Shown here in pieces: positions 26,760 through 36,845 of a stretch of 41,047 nt of DNA; position 1 is the first letter of the stretch, and each line of letters opens with the position of its first letter. This stretch comes from Burkholderiaceae bacterium. GTDB lineage: Bacteria > Pseudomonadota > Gammaproteobacteria > Burkholderiales > Burkholderiaceae_E. The stretch lies in assembly GCA_024643785.1 (NCBI GenBank), contig JAHEMI010000006.1, forward strand, positions 11,771 through 52,817, given 5' to 3'. The notes beneath the pieces are model-generated. The model was given only the letters and a program-made list of their open reading frames with translations, had not been told where the DNA came from and ran no database searches. The position numbers and the translations under genes were made by a program.

Positions 26760-27689
26760 ATGAACGGTTTCGCTCCCGGCGACCCGCGCCGCGCCACATT
26801 GGCCCGGGCGCTGCTCTGGATCACCCCGGCGATGTGGAGCGCGAACTTCATCGTCGCCCGCATGGCGGTGGGCGTCGTCGAGCCGCACCTGCTGGCGCTG
26901 CTGCGCTGGACCATGGCGAGCGCGATGATGCTGCCGCTCGCCCTGCCCGGACTGAGGCGTCATTGGCCACAATGGCGCCGCGAGTGGAAGGACCTGCTGC
27001 TGATGGGCGGGTTCGGGATGTGGATCTGCGGCGCCTTCGTCTATATCGGCGCCGCCAGCACCAGCGCCACCAACATCGGCCTGCTCTACGCCGCCGCACC
27101 GGTGCTGATCGCAGTGGGCTCGGCGCTGTGGCTCGGCGAGCGGCTGAGCAAGCGCCAGGTTGCCGGGGTCGCGCTGGCGCTCAGCGGCACCACCATGATC
27201 GTAGTCAAGGGCTCGCTCGACAACCTGCTCGGGTTCCGGCTCAACGTCGGCGACCTCTGGATCATCGCCTCGGTACTGTCATGGGCGGCCTACTCGCTGA
27301 TGCTGCGCGGCCGCGCTTCGGTGCTCGATCCGTTCGCGCGGCTCACCGCCATCGCGATCGGCGGCGTGATCGTGCTGATCCCGTTCACAATCGCCGAGAT
27401 CGCGCTGACCGGCCCCCCGCAGCCTAGCGTCGCCATGTTCACGCTGGCCTTCGTCGCCGCGCTGCTGCCGGGCTTCCTTTCCTACCAGGCCTATTCGTTC
27501 ATGCAGCGCGAGCTCGGGGTGGCGCGCACCGCGCTGGTGATGTACCTCTCCCCGATCTACGCCGCTTTTGTCGCCTGGGCGCTGCTGGGCGAAGCTCCGC
27601 AGTGGTTCCACGGCGCCGGCGCACTGTTGATCCTTCCGGGTATCTACCTGGCCACCCGCAATCCCGCCAAGATTCCGCCACGAGGTTGA
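26760..27689 (+). CDS. DMT superfamily (EamA) transporter
   Basis: The 309-residue membrane protein has two EamA repeats and about ten helices. The first repeat starts at LLWITPAMWSANFIVARMAVG and includes GAASTSATNIGLLYAAAPVLIAVGSALWLGERLS. The second includes WAAYSLMLRGRASVLDPF and ends with YLSPIYAAFVAWALLGEAPQWFHGAG. Family members export metabolites, often amino acids. It is embedded in the liu operon, 37 bp after liuC and 4 bp before liuD. It may export a pathway acid or amino acid as an overflow valve, or may simply be co-regulated cargo. The substrate is not predictable. Confidence 0.9.
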   Translation: MNGFAPGDPRRATLARALLWITPAMWSANFIVARMAVGVVEPHLLALLRWTMASAMMLPLALPGLRRHWPQWRREWKDLLLMGGFGMWICGAFVYIGAASTSATNIGLLYAAAPVLIAVGSALWLGERLSKRQVAGVALALSGTTMIVVKGSLDNLLGFRLNVGDLWIIASVLSWAAYSLMLRGRASVLDPFARLTAIAIGGVIVLIPFTIAEIALTGPPQPSVAMFTLAFVAALLPGFLSYQAYSFMQRELGVARTALVMYLSPIYAAFVAWALLGEAPQWFHGAGALLILPGIYLATRNPAKIPPRG

Positions 27690-27693
27690 AGCC

Positions 27694-29784
<2,091 letters not shown>

Positions 29785-29821
29785 CACTGCCCGCCAGCCC
29801 CGCGGCACACCGGGCGTGAAC

Positions 29822-30754
29822 ATGCGCATCGTCGTCGCCCACCCCGATGCCGCCACCCGGCAACAGTGGTGCTCTGAAATCAGCGCCCAGCTGCCGGGCG
29901 CAACCGCGTTCGGCTGGCAGCCCGGCGACTCCGGCGGCGTGGCCGACTACGCCATCGGCTGGCGTCCGGGTGCGGAACTGTTTGCGGCGGTCCGTGGCCT
30001 GCGGGCGTTCTTCAGCACTGGCGCCGGCGTCGACAACGTGCTCGGCCAGGGCGGCCTGCCGGCCGACCTGCCGCTGATCCGCCTCGAGGATGCCGGGATG
30101 GCCCAGCAGATGGCCGAGTACTGCAGCTACGAGGTGATTCGCCTCTACCATCAGCGCGCGCGCTACGAGCAGCAGCAGCGCGAGCACATCTGGCGCGAAC
30201 TCGAGCCGCCGGCGCGCGCCGGGTTCGGGGTTGGGGTAATGGGACTCGGGGTGCTGGGTGCGGCCGTCGCCGGCACGCTCGCTGGCTTCGGTTACCCGGT
30301 GCGCGGTTACTCGCGCAGTCCGCGGGACATCGCCGGTGTCACCTGCTTCAGCGGTGCAGCCGCGCTGCCCGGATTCCTGGCTGGTTGCCGGGTGCTGATC
30401 CTGATGCTGCCGCTGACCCCCGCCACCACCGGCCTGGTCGACGGCGACTTCCTCGCGCGGCTGCCCCGCGGCGCGTACCTCGTGAACGTCGCCCGCGGCG
30501 GACTGGTCATTGAGGACGACCTGCTGGCGGCGCTCGATAGCGGTCGGCTCGCCGGCGCAACGCTCGACGTCTTTGGCCAGGAACCCCTGCCCAGCGGCCA
30601 CCGCTTCTGGGACCACCCGCGGGTGCGGGTCACCCCGCATATCGCCGCGATCACCCTGGTTGCCGAATCGGCGCGGCAGGTCGCTGCTAAGATCAGGCAA
30701 CTGGAGCTCGGAGAGCCGGTTACCGGCCTCGTCGATCGCTCGCGAGGCTACTGA
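29822..30754 (+). CDS. ghrA: Glyoxylate/hydroxypyruvate reductase A-type 2-hydroxyacid dehydrogenase
   Basis: The product, about 310 residues, reduces glyoxylate to glycolate or hydroxypyruvate to glycerate with NAD(P)H. It shows FFSTGAGVDNVL in the N-terminal substrate domain, the nucleotide-binding glycine motif VGVMGLGVLGAAVA near 140, and the catalytic Arg in LVNVARGGLVIEDDL, Glu in FGQEPLPSGHRFW, and His in VTPHIAAIT. The QEPLPxxHxFWxHPxVxxTPHIAA run is typical of GhrA rather than GhrB or PdxB. ATG 29822 or GTG 29816 may be the start; neither has a strong ribosome site. It is within the liu operon, 37 bp after liuD, a position that ties it to glyoxylate metabolism with aceK. Symbol by similarity only. 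Confidence 0.9.
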   Translation: MRIVVAHPDAATRQQWCSEISAQLPGATAFGWQPGDSGGVADYAIGWRPGAELFAAVRGLRAFFSTGAGVDNVLGQGGLPADLPLIRLEDAGMAQQMAEYCSYEVIRLYHQRARYEQQQREHIWRELEPPARAGFGVGVMGLGVLGAAVAGTLAGFGYPVRGYSRSPRDIAGVTCFSGAAALPGFLAGCRVLILMLPLTPATTGLVDGDFLARLPRGAYLVNVARGGLVIEDDLLAALDSGRLAGATLDVFGQEPLPSGHRFWDHPRVRVTPHIAAITLVAESARQVAAKIRQLELGEPVTGLVDRSRGY

Positions 30755-30806
30755 GCCCGCCGGCAGCGGCGCGCTTGAGCCAGGACCACGCATCAAGGAG
30801 ACGGCG

Positions 30807-31727
30807 TTGTCGACGACAAAACTTCCCCAACGGGTTTCGATCACCGAAGTCGGCCCACGCGACGGGTTGCAGAACGAAGCCCAGATGATCCCGACCGAGA
30901 TCAAGGTCGAACTCTGCGAACGCCTGCTCGCCGCCGGCGTGACCAATCTCGAGGCCACTTCCTTCGTATCCCCGAAATGGGTACCGCAGATGGCCGACGC
31001 CGCCGACGTGATGGCGCGGGTTCCGCGCCTGCCCGGGAAGCGCATTTCGGTGCTGACGCCCAACCTGCGGGGCCTCGAGGGCGCGCTCGCGGCCGGCGCC
31101 GACGAGATCGTCATCTTCGGCGCCGCCAGCGAGGCGTTTTCACAGCGCAACATCAACTGCTCGATCAGCGAGAGCATCGAGCGCTTCAGTCCCGTGGCCC
31201 GGCTCGCGAAGGAAAGCGGGGTACGGCTGCGCTCGGCGATTTCGGTGGCGTTTGGCTGCCCCTACCAGGGCGAGGTGCCGGTGGCCGACGTCATCGCGGT
31301 GGTGCGCCAGATGCAGGACCTGGGCTGCGACGAAATCGGCATTGCCGACACCATTGGCGTCGGCACCGCCGCGCGGGTCCGGGAAGTATTCGAAGCCGCC
31401 GGCCGCGAGGGGCCGCTCGAGCTGTTCTCGGCCCATTTCCACGACACCTACGGCCAGGCCGTGGCCAACGTGCTGGCGGCCCTCGAGGTCGGCGTCACGC
31501 GCTTCGACACTTCGATCGCCGGGCTCGGCGGCTGCCCCTTCGCGAAGGGGGCCACCGGCAACGTCGCCACCGAGGACGTCGTCTACCTGTTGCGCGGCCT
31601 CGGGATCGAGACCGGGCTTGATCTCGACGCCCTGGTCGACGCCGGACAGTGGATCTCGGGCTACCTCGGACGCAAGAGCAACTCCCGCGCCGGCAATGCC
31701 ATGACGGCGAAGCGTCCGGCGCCATGA
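30807..31727 (+). CDS. liuE: Hydroxymethylglutaryl-CoA lyase
   Basis: The 306-residue TIM-barrel enzyme cleaves HMG-CoA to acetyl-CoA and acetoacetate, the last step of leucine breakdown. Active-site residues are all present: R18 and D19 in EVGPRDGLQNE, H210 and H212 in SAHFHDTYGQA (metal binding), and C243 in GLGGCPFAKGATGNVATED. The start is TTG 30807, preceded by AAGGAG with a 6-bp spacer; the longer open frame upstream lies over the reductase gene and is rejected. This is the second TTG start in the operon, after liuB. The stop overlaps the next gene by 4 bp (ATGA). Confidence 0.95.
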   Translation: MSTTKLPQRVSITEVGPRDGLQNEAQMIPTEIKVELCERLLAAGVTNLEATSFVSPKWVPQMADAADVMARVPRLPGKRISVLTPNLRGLEGALAAGADEIVIFGAASEAFSQRNINCSISESIERFSPVARLAKESGVRLRSAISVAFGCPYQGEVPVADVIAVVRQMQDLGCDEIGIADTIGVGTAARVREVFEAAGREGPLELFSAHFHDTYGQAVANVLAALEVGVTRFDTSIAGLGGCPFAKGATGNVATEDVVYLLRGLGIETGLDLDALVDAGQWISGYLGRKSNSRAGNAMTAKRPAP

Positions 31728-32164
31728 CGATCGCGCCGGAACAGCGCTTCGCGCAGCCGATCCGGGGCCACGCCTACCGGCCGCTGACCAGGGTCCTGGC
31801 GATGACGATCGCCGTCGCGACGCTGGCCTACGGGGCCAACGTCGCCAGCACCCGCGACGGCGTCTCCGGGGCGCTGCTGTTCATGGTCGTCAGTGCCGGC
31901 GTGATCATGGTGTTTGCCTGCTGGTACATCGTGATGGGCCGGACCACCATCGACGCTCGCGGCGTGCACCAGGACTGGATCATGGCCAAGTCCTACGGCT
32001 GGGGAGAGATCCGCAGCGCGCGGATCCTGCGCCTGCCGCTGTCGACCCGGCTGATGCTCAATACCGGCCGGCCGCCGTTCAAGGTCATCCAGTCGGGCAC
32101 ACCCGAGATCACCGCGGCCTTCGAGGAGATCGTCGCCTTCTACGCCGCCAAAGCACGCTCCTGA
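31724..32164 (+). CDS. Small membrane protein, two helices plus PH-like soluble domain
   Basis: I do not recognise a named family. The 146-residue product has two transmembrane helices, about 23-42 (RVLAMTIAVATLAYGANVAS) and 49-72, followed by a soluble part of about 70 residues (TTIDARGVHQDWIMAKSYGW onward). That part resembles bacterial PH-like domains in its short-strand pattern. Its ATG overlaps the liuE stop (ATGA), so it is translated with liuE and is the last gene of this operon. Its function is unknown; it could be a membrane scaffold or an unrelated conserved protein. The start is supported by the overlap. Confidence 0.75.
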   Translation: MTIAPEQRFAQPIRGHAYRPLTRVLAMTIAVATLAYGANVASTRDGVSGALLFMVVSAGVIMVFACWYIVMGRTTIDARGVHQDWIMAKSYGWGEIRSARILRLPLSTRLMLNTGRPPFKVIQSGTPEITAAFEEIVAFYAAKARS

Positions 32165-32334
32165 GCGCGGCCCGGCGCCCCTGGCCCCAGAGCGCCGCGA
32201 GTACCCGACATCCACCGCTCGAAATGCCCCCGCGACTACAATCGGGGGCTTAAGCGACCACGGAGCAGCCCGAAAAGTGCTCTCCGGTCCAACCCGGATT
32301 AAGGTCGCGCTCCAACCTTGACGATGGAGGAGAC
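32165..32334. promoter_or_regulatory. Leader region of the oxidoreductase operon, with inverted repeats
   Basis: This 170-bp gap separates the liu operon from the oxidoreductase operon. GCCCCCG (32226-32232) pairs perfectly with CGGGGGC (32243-32249), and the loop contains TACAAT (32237-32242), a good -10 match. The hairpin is followed by only two T residues, so it could be a weak terminator for the upstream operon or part of a promoter. A second weaker stem (GAGCA/TGCTC) lies near 32263-32282. No riboswitch family was recognised. Confidence 0.4.
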
Positions 32335-32925
32335 ATGTTCCAGATCCGCATCCACGGACGCGGCGGCCAGGGCGTGGTCACCGGGGCAGAAATGCTCTCG
32401 ATGGCCGCATTCCTGCAAGGCCGCCACGCACAAGCCTTCCCCAGCTTCGGGTCGGAACGCACCGGTGCGCCAGTGGTCGCATTCTGCCGCATCGACGACC
32501 GCGAGATCCGTTTGCGCGAGCCGATCATCGAACCCCACGCGGTGATCATCCAGGATCCCACGCTGCTGCTCCAGGTCGACGTCCTGGCGGGCCTGCACCG
32601 GCCCGACGGCTACATCCTGATCAACAGCCACAAGAGCTTCCAGGATCTCGGCTTGGGCGAGTTCGTCAAGGGCATGCGCCCCGAACGCCTGGTGAGCCTG
32701 CCGGCGACCGAACTGTCGCTCAAGCATGTCGGACGAGCGGTAACCAACGTCCCGCTACTTGCAGGCTTCGCGGCCGCATCGGGGCTGATCTCCATGGAAT
32801 CCGTGATCACCGCGATCAACGAGAAGTTCAGCGGCAAGGTCGCTGCAAGCAACATCGCAGCGGCTACCGAGGCCTACCAGATCGTCAGGGACGCCATCAG
32901 GCAGAAGGAGGCGAGTCATGCTTAA
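32335..32925 (+). CDS. 2-oxoacid:acceptor oxidoreductase gamma subunit
   Basis: The 196-residue subunit matches the gamma (PorG-type) component of 2-oxoacid:ferredoxin oxidoreductases. It begins with FQIRIHGRGGQGVVTGAEML and has AFPSFGSERTGAPVVAFCRI, the two family signatures. In the complex this subunit binds CoA and helps form the acyl-CoA product. A strong ribosome site (GGAGG) precedes ATG 32335. It is the first gene of a four-gene operon; its last 8 bp overlap the alpha gene. Confidence 0.93.
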   Translation: MFQIRIHGRGGQGVVTGAEMLSMAAFLQGRHAQAFPSFGSERTGAPVVAFCRIDDREIRLREPIIEPHAVIIQDPTLLLQVDVLAGLHRPDGYILINSHKSFQDLGLGEFVKGMRPERLVSLPATELSLKHVGRAVTNVPLLAGFAAASGLISMESVITAINEKFSGKVAASNIAAATEAYQIVRDAIRQKEASHA

Positions 32926-34171
32926 ACAGTGCGAAGGCTCCCATGCCGTGGCCGAGGCCGTGGCGCTGTGCCGCCCCGAGATCATCTGCGCCTACCCGAT
33001 CTCGCCCCAGACCCACATCGTCGAGGGCCTCGGCGAGATGGTGAAATCCGGGGACATAGAGAATTGCGAGTTCATCAACGTCGAGTCCGAATTCGCGGCG
33101 ATGTCGGTCGCGATCGGCTCGTCGGCGGCGGGCGCGCGGACCTACACCGCCACCGCCAGCCAGGGGCTGCTGTTCATGGCCGAGGCGGTCTACAACGCCT
33201 CGGGTCTCGGCCTGCCGATCGTGATGACCATCGCCAACCGGGCGATCGGCGCGCCGATCAACATCTGGAACGACCACACCGACTCGATGAGCCAGCGCGA
33301 CAGCGGCTGGATCCAGATTTTCGCGGAAACCAACCAGGAAGCGCTCGACCTGCACATCCAGGCGTTCAAGCTTGCCGAGGAGCTGTCGCTGCCGGTGATG
33401 GTCTGCATGGACGGCTTCATCCTCACCCACGCCTACGAGCGGGTCGACATGCCGACCCAGGAGCAGGTCGACGAGTTCCTCCCGCGCTACATCCCCAGGC
33501 AATCGCTCGACCCTGAAGACCCGGTGTCGATCGGCGCGATGGTCGGGCCGGAGGCCTTTGCCGAAGTCCGCTACCTGGCCCACGCCAAGCAATTGCAGGC
33601 GCTCGAACTGATCCCGCGGATCGCCGCCGATTTCAAGAAGACTTTCGGGCGCGAGTCCGGCGGGCTGCTGCGCCCCTACGAGATGGAAGACGCCGAAACC
33701 GTGGTGATCGCGCTCGGCTCGGTGCTGGGCACGATCAAGGACACGGTCGACGAGATGCGTGCCGACGGCCTCAAGATCGGGGTGCTCGGGATCACGTCGT
33801 TTCGGCCGTTCCCGCTGGCGGCAATTCGCGAGGCGGTCAAGCACGCCCGACGCATCGTGGTGCTGGAGAAGAGCCTCGCGGTCGGCATCGGCGGCATCGT
33901 CGCCACCAACGTGCGCATGGCCATCGACGGACTGGCGATCAAGGTCTACACCGTGGTCGCCGGACTGGGCGGGCGCCCGATCACCCGGGACAGCCTGCAC
34001 CGGGTCTTCCGCCAGGCGCTGCACGAGCAGCTCGAGCCGGTGCACTTCCTCGATCTGGACATGGGGATCGTCAACCGGGTCCTCGAGCGCGAGCGCCAGC
34101 AGCGCCGCACCGGACCGATCGCCGAGGGCATCCTGCTCGAACTCGGCGCGGGCGCACCCAGGAACCGCTGA
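32918..34171 (+). CDS. 2-oxoacid:acceptor oxidoreductase alpha subunit
   Basis: The 417-residue subunit carries the pyrimidine-binding fold domain: GSHAVAEAVALCRPEIICAYPISPQTHIVE at the start, then VESEFAAMSVAIGSSAAGARTYTATASQGL, typical of PorA. The C-terminal transketolase-like domain includes LKIGVLGITSFRPFP. It binds thiamine diphosphate together with the beta subunit and oxidatively decarboxylates a 2-oxoacid to its acyl-CoA. It overlaps the gamma gene by 8 bp and is followed by beta 17 bp later. The pattern is close to pyruvate and branched-chain 2-oxoacid enzymes. The substrate is not decidable here. Confidence 0.93.
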   Translation: MLKQCEGSHAVAEAVALCRPEIICAYPISPQTHIVEGLGEMVKSGDIENCEFINVESEFAAMSVAIGSSAAGARTYTATASQGLLFMAEAVYNASGLGLPIVMTIANRAIGAPINIWNDHTDSMSQRDSGWIQIFAETNQEALDLHIQAFKLAEELSLPVMVCMDGFILTHAYERVDMPTQEQVDEFLPRYIPRQSLDPEDPVSIGAMVGPEAFAEVRYLAHAKQLQALELIPRIAADFKKTFGRESGGLLRPYEMEDAETVVIALGSVLGTIKDTVDEMRADGLKIGVLGITSFRPFPLAAIREAVKHARRIVVLEKSLAVGIGGIVATNVRMAIDGLAIKVYTVVAGLGGRPITRDSLHRVFRQALHEQLEPVHFLDLDMGIVNRVLERERQQRRTGPIAEGILLELGAGAPRNR

Positions 34172-34188
34172 ACGGAGAGACCGGAGAC

Positions 34189-35187
34189 ATGGACCAGCAG
34201 ATCAAGTTCTACCAGACCGGCACCTTCACGGTCGGCAACCGCCTGCTCGCCCCCGAGCAGCGCGCGGTGCAGGCCGACATGGAGCGCGTCAACTCGCTCA
34301 ATTCCGGCCACCGTGCCTGCCAGGGCTGCGGCGAGGCGCTCGGTGCCCGCTACGCGATCGACGCCGCGATGCGCGCCTGCGACAACCAGCTGATCGCCGC
34401 CAACGCCACCGGCTGCCTGGAGGTGTTCTCGACGCCCTACCCCGAGACCTCGTGGCAGATTCCGTGGATCCACTCGCTCTTTGGCAACGCCGCGTCGGTA
34501 GCGACCGGGATCGCCGCCGCGATGCGGGTCAAGGGCCGCAAGAACGTCCGGGTGATCGCCCAGGGCGGGGACGGCGGCACCACCGACATCGGCTTCGGCT
34601 GCCTGTCGGGGATGTTCGAGCGCAATGACGACGTGCTCTACATCTGCTACGACAACGAGGCCTACATGAACACCGGGGTGCAGCGCTCCTCGGCCACCCC
34701 GCCGGCGGCGCGCACCGCCACCACCATGCCGGTCGGGCCCGAGCCCGGCAACGTCTTCGGCCAGGGCAAGAACGTGCCGCGCATCGCGATGGCGCACGCC
34801 ATCCCCTACGTCGCCACCGCCACCGTCGCCGACCTCCGTGACCTCGAACGCAAGGTCACCAAGGCGATGACGATCCGCGGCGCGCGCTACATCCACATCT
34901 TCGTGCCCTGTCCGCTGGGCTGGGGAGCGGCGGCGCACGACACCATCAAGCTGGCCCGGCTCGCCAAGGAAACCGGCATGTTCCCGGTGTTCGAGGCCGA
35001 GCACGGCGAGGTCACCGGCGTCTCCAAGATCCGCCGCCGGGTGCCGGTCGAGGACTACCTCAAGCCCCAGCGCCGCTACGCCCACCTCTTTGGCCAGAAA
35101 CCCGCCGTCGAGACCATCGCCCGGATCCAGGCGATGGCGGACCGCAACATCCGCACCTACGGGCTGCTCGAACCGGAGGCCAACTGA
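34189..35187 (+). CDS. 2-oxoacid:acceptor oxidoreductase beta subunit (thiamine diphosphate-binding)
   Basis: The 332-residue beta subunit has RACQGCGEALGARYAIDAA near residue 42, with cysteines of the proximal cluster. The thiamine diphosphate/Mg motif is GDGGTTDIGFGCLSGMFERNDD, ending with YDNEAYMNTGVQRSS. This YDNEAYMNTG block and the C-terminal VEDYLKPQRRYAHL are like pyruvate:ferredoxin oxidoreductase beta subunits. ATG 34189 is preceded by GGAGAGACCGGAG. It is followed by the flavoprotein gene after one base, so the four subunits are probably made together. Confidence 0.93.
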   Translation: MDQQIKFYQTGTFTVGNRLLAPEQRAVQADMERVNSLNSGHRACQGCGEALGARYAIDAAMRACDNQLIAANATGCLEVFSTPYPETSWQIPWIHSLFGNAASVATGIAAAMRVKGRKNVRVIAQGGDGGTTDIGFGCLSGMFERNDDVLYICYDNEAYMNTGVQRSSATPPAARTATTMPVGPEPGNVFGQGKNVPRIAMAHAIPYVATATVADLRDLERKVTKAMTIRGARYIHIFVPCPLGWGAAAHDTIKLARLAKETGMFPVFEAEHGEVTGVSKIRRRVPVEDYLKPQRRYAHLFGQKPAVETIARIQAMADRNIRTYGLLEPEAN

Positions 35188-35188
35188 G

Positions 35189-36811
35189 ATGAACAAACCC
35201 TTTGCGATCACGCTCGACGTCGGCTCGTCGCTCCTGAACAAGACCGGCTCCTGGCGCACCCACCGCCCGGTCTACCTTGACCGGCTGCCGCCGTGCAACA
35301 ACCAGTGCCCTGCCGGCGAGGACATCCAGGGCTGGCTGTACCACGCCGAATCGGGCGACTACGAAAGCGCCTGGCGCCACCTGACCCGCGACAATCCGTT
35401 CCCGGCGATCATGGGCCGCGCCTGCTATCACACCTGCGAGAACGTCTGCAATCGCGGCCAGGTCGACCTGCCGGTGGGCATCAACTCGGTCGAGCGCTTC
35501 CTCGGTGACGAGGCGCTCAAGCGCGGCTGGCAGTTTGCCGCCCCCGCCAGCGAGACCGGCAAGCACGTGCTGGTGGTCGGCGCCGGGCCGTCGGGGATGT
35601 CAGCGGCCTATCACCTGCGCACGCTCGGGCACCGGGTGACGGTGGCCGAGGCCGGCCCGATGGTCGGCGGCATGATGCGCTTTGGGATTCCCAAGTACCG
35701 GCTGCCGCGCGACGTCCTCGATGGCGAGATGAAGCGCATCACCGACCTCGGGGTGACGCTCAAGCTCAACACCAAGATCGACGACATCATGGCGAGCATG
35801 AAGGAAGGCGGCTATGACGCGGCCTTCCTCGCGGTCGGCGCCCACATCGCCAAGCGCGCCTTCATCCCCGCCGGCGACGCCTCCCACGTGATGGACGCGG
35901 TCGCGGTGCTGCGCTCGATGGAAGGCGAGGACCAGCCGATGCTGGGCCGGCGCGTGGTGGTCTACGGCGGGGGCAATACCGCGGTCGACGTGGCGCGCAC
36001 CGCCAAGAGGCTGGGTGCCGATCCGATCATCGTCTACCGCCGCACCCGTGACAAGATGCCGGCGCATGACTTCGAAGTCGAGGAAGCGCTCGAAGAAGGC
36101 GTGATGATGAAGTGGCTCTCGACCATCAAGCACACCGACGGCGGCAAGATCCAGATCGAGAAGATGGCACTCGACGACAATGGCCAGCCCCAGCCCACGG
36201 GCGAGATCGAGGAGCTGACCGCTGACTCGCTGATCCTGGCACTCGGCCAGGAAGTGGACCTCGGCCTGCTCGACAACGTTCCGGGGCTCGAGATCGCCGA
36301 TGGCGTGGTCAAGGTCGGTGAGAACATGATGACCGGTCACGCCGGCATCTTCGCCGGCGGCGACATGGTGCCGGCCGAGCGCAACGTCACCGTGGCCATC
36401 GGCCACGGCAAGAAGGCGGCCCGCAACATCGACGCCTGGCTGCGCGGCGGCGAAGTCCTGCGTGGCCCCAAGCACGAACTGGCCAGCTTCGAGAAGCTCA
36501 ACACCTGGTACTACACCGACGCGCCCAAGACCGTGCGGCCGATGCTCGACATCATCCGCCGCCAAAGCACCTTCGACGAAGTCCAGGGTGGCCTTGACGA
36601 GACCAACGCGCTCTTCGAGGCCCGCCGCTGCCTGTCCTGCGGCAACTGCTTCGAATGCGACAACTGCTACGGCGTCTGTCCCGACAACGCGGTGATCAAG
36701 CTCGGCGGGGGCGACCGCTTCAAGTTCAACTACGACTACTGCAAGGGCTGCGGCATCTGCGTCACCGAGTGCCCCTGCGGGGCGATCAAGATGGTGCCGG
36801 AGGAAATCTGA
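35189..36811 (+). CDS. GltD-like NAD(P)H/FAD oxidoreductase fused to a double [4Fe-4S] ferredoxin domain
   Basis: The 540-residue protein has three parts. The N-terminal helical domain is of glutamate synthase small-subunit/DPD type, with cysteines C36, C40, C79, C83 and C87. A two-dinucleotide-fold flavoprotein follows: FAD motif VVGAGPSGMSAAYHL near 130 and NAD(P) motif VVVYGGGNTAVDVARTAKRLG near 260, ending with AGGDMV. The C-terminal 60 residues have two iron-sulphur motifs (CLSCGNCFECDNCYGVCP from C481 and CKGCGICVTECPCG from C518), standing in for the delta (PorD) subunit. It lies 1 bp after the beta gene. Inference: it passes electrons from the thiamine enzyme to NAD(P)+, making the complex an NAD(P)-linked oxidoreductase like phenylglyoxylate dehydrogenase; a role in the reverse direction is also possible. 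Confidence 0.92.
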   Translation: MNKPFAITLDVGSSLLNKTGSWRTHRPVYLDRLPPCNNQCPAGEDIQGWLYHAESGDYESAWRHLTRDNPFPAIMGRACYHTCENVCNRGQVDLPVGINSVERFLGDEALKRGWQFAAPASETGKHVLVVGAGPSGMSAAYHLRTLGHRVTVAEAGPMVGGMMRFGIPKYRLPRDVLDGEMKRITDLGVTLKLNTKIDDIMASMKEGGYDAAFLAVGAHIAKRAFIPAGDASHVMDAVAVLRSMEGEDQPMLGRRVVVYGGGNTAVDVARTAKRLGADPIIVYRRTRDKMPAHDFEVEEALEEGVMMKWLSTIKHTDGGKIQIEKMALDDNGQPQPTGEIEELTADSLILALGQEVDLGLLDNVPGLEIADGVVKVGENMMTGHAGIFAGGDMVPAERNVTVAIGHGKKAARNIDAWLRGGEVLRGPKHELASFEKLNTWYYTDAPKTVRPMLDIIRRQSTFDEVQGGLDETNALFEARRCLSCGNCFECDNCYGVCPDNAVIKLGGGDRFKFNYDYCKGCGICVTECPCGAIKMVPEEI

Positions 36812-36845
36812 GGGCGGTCCGCCACCGGGGCAGGCGGCCCGCACC

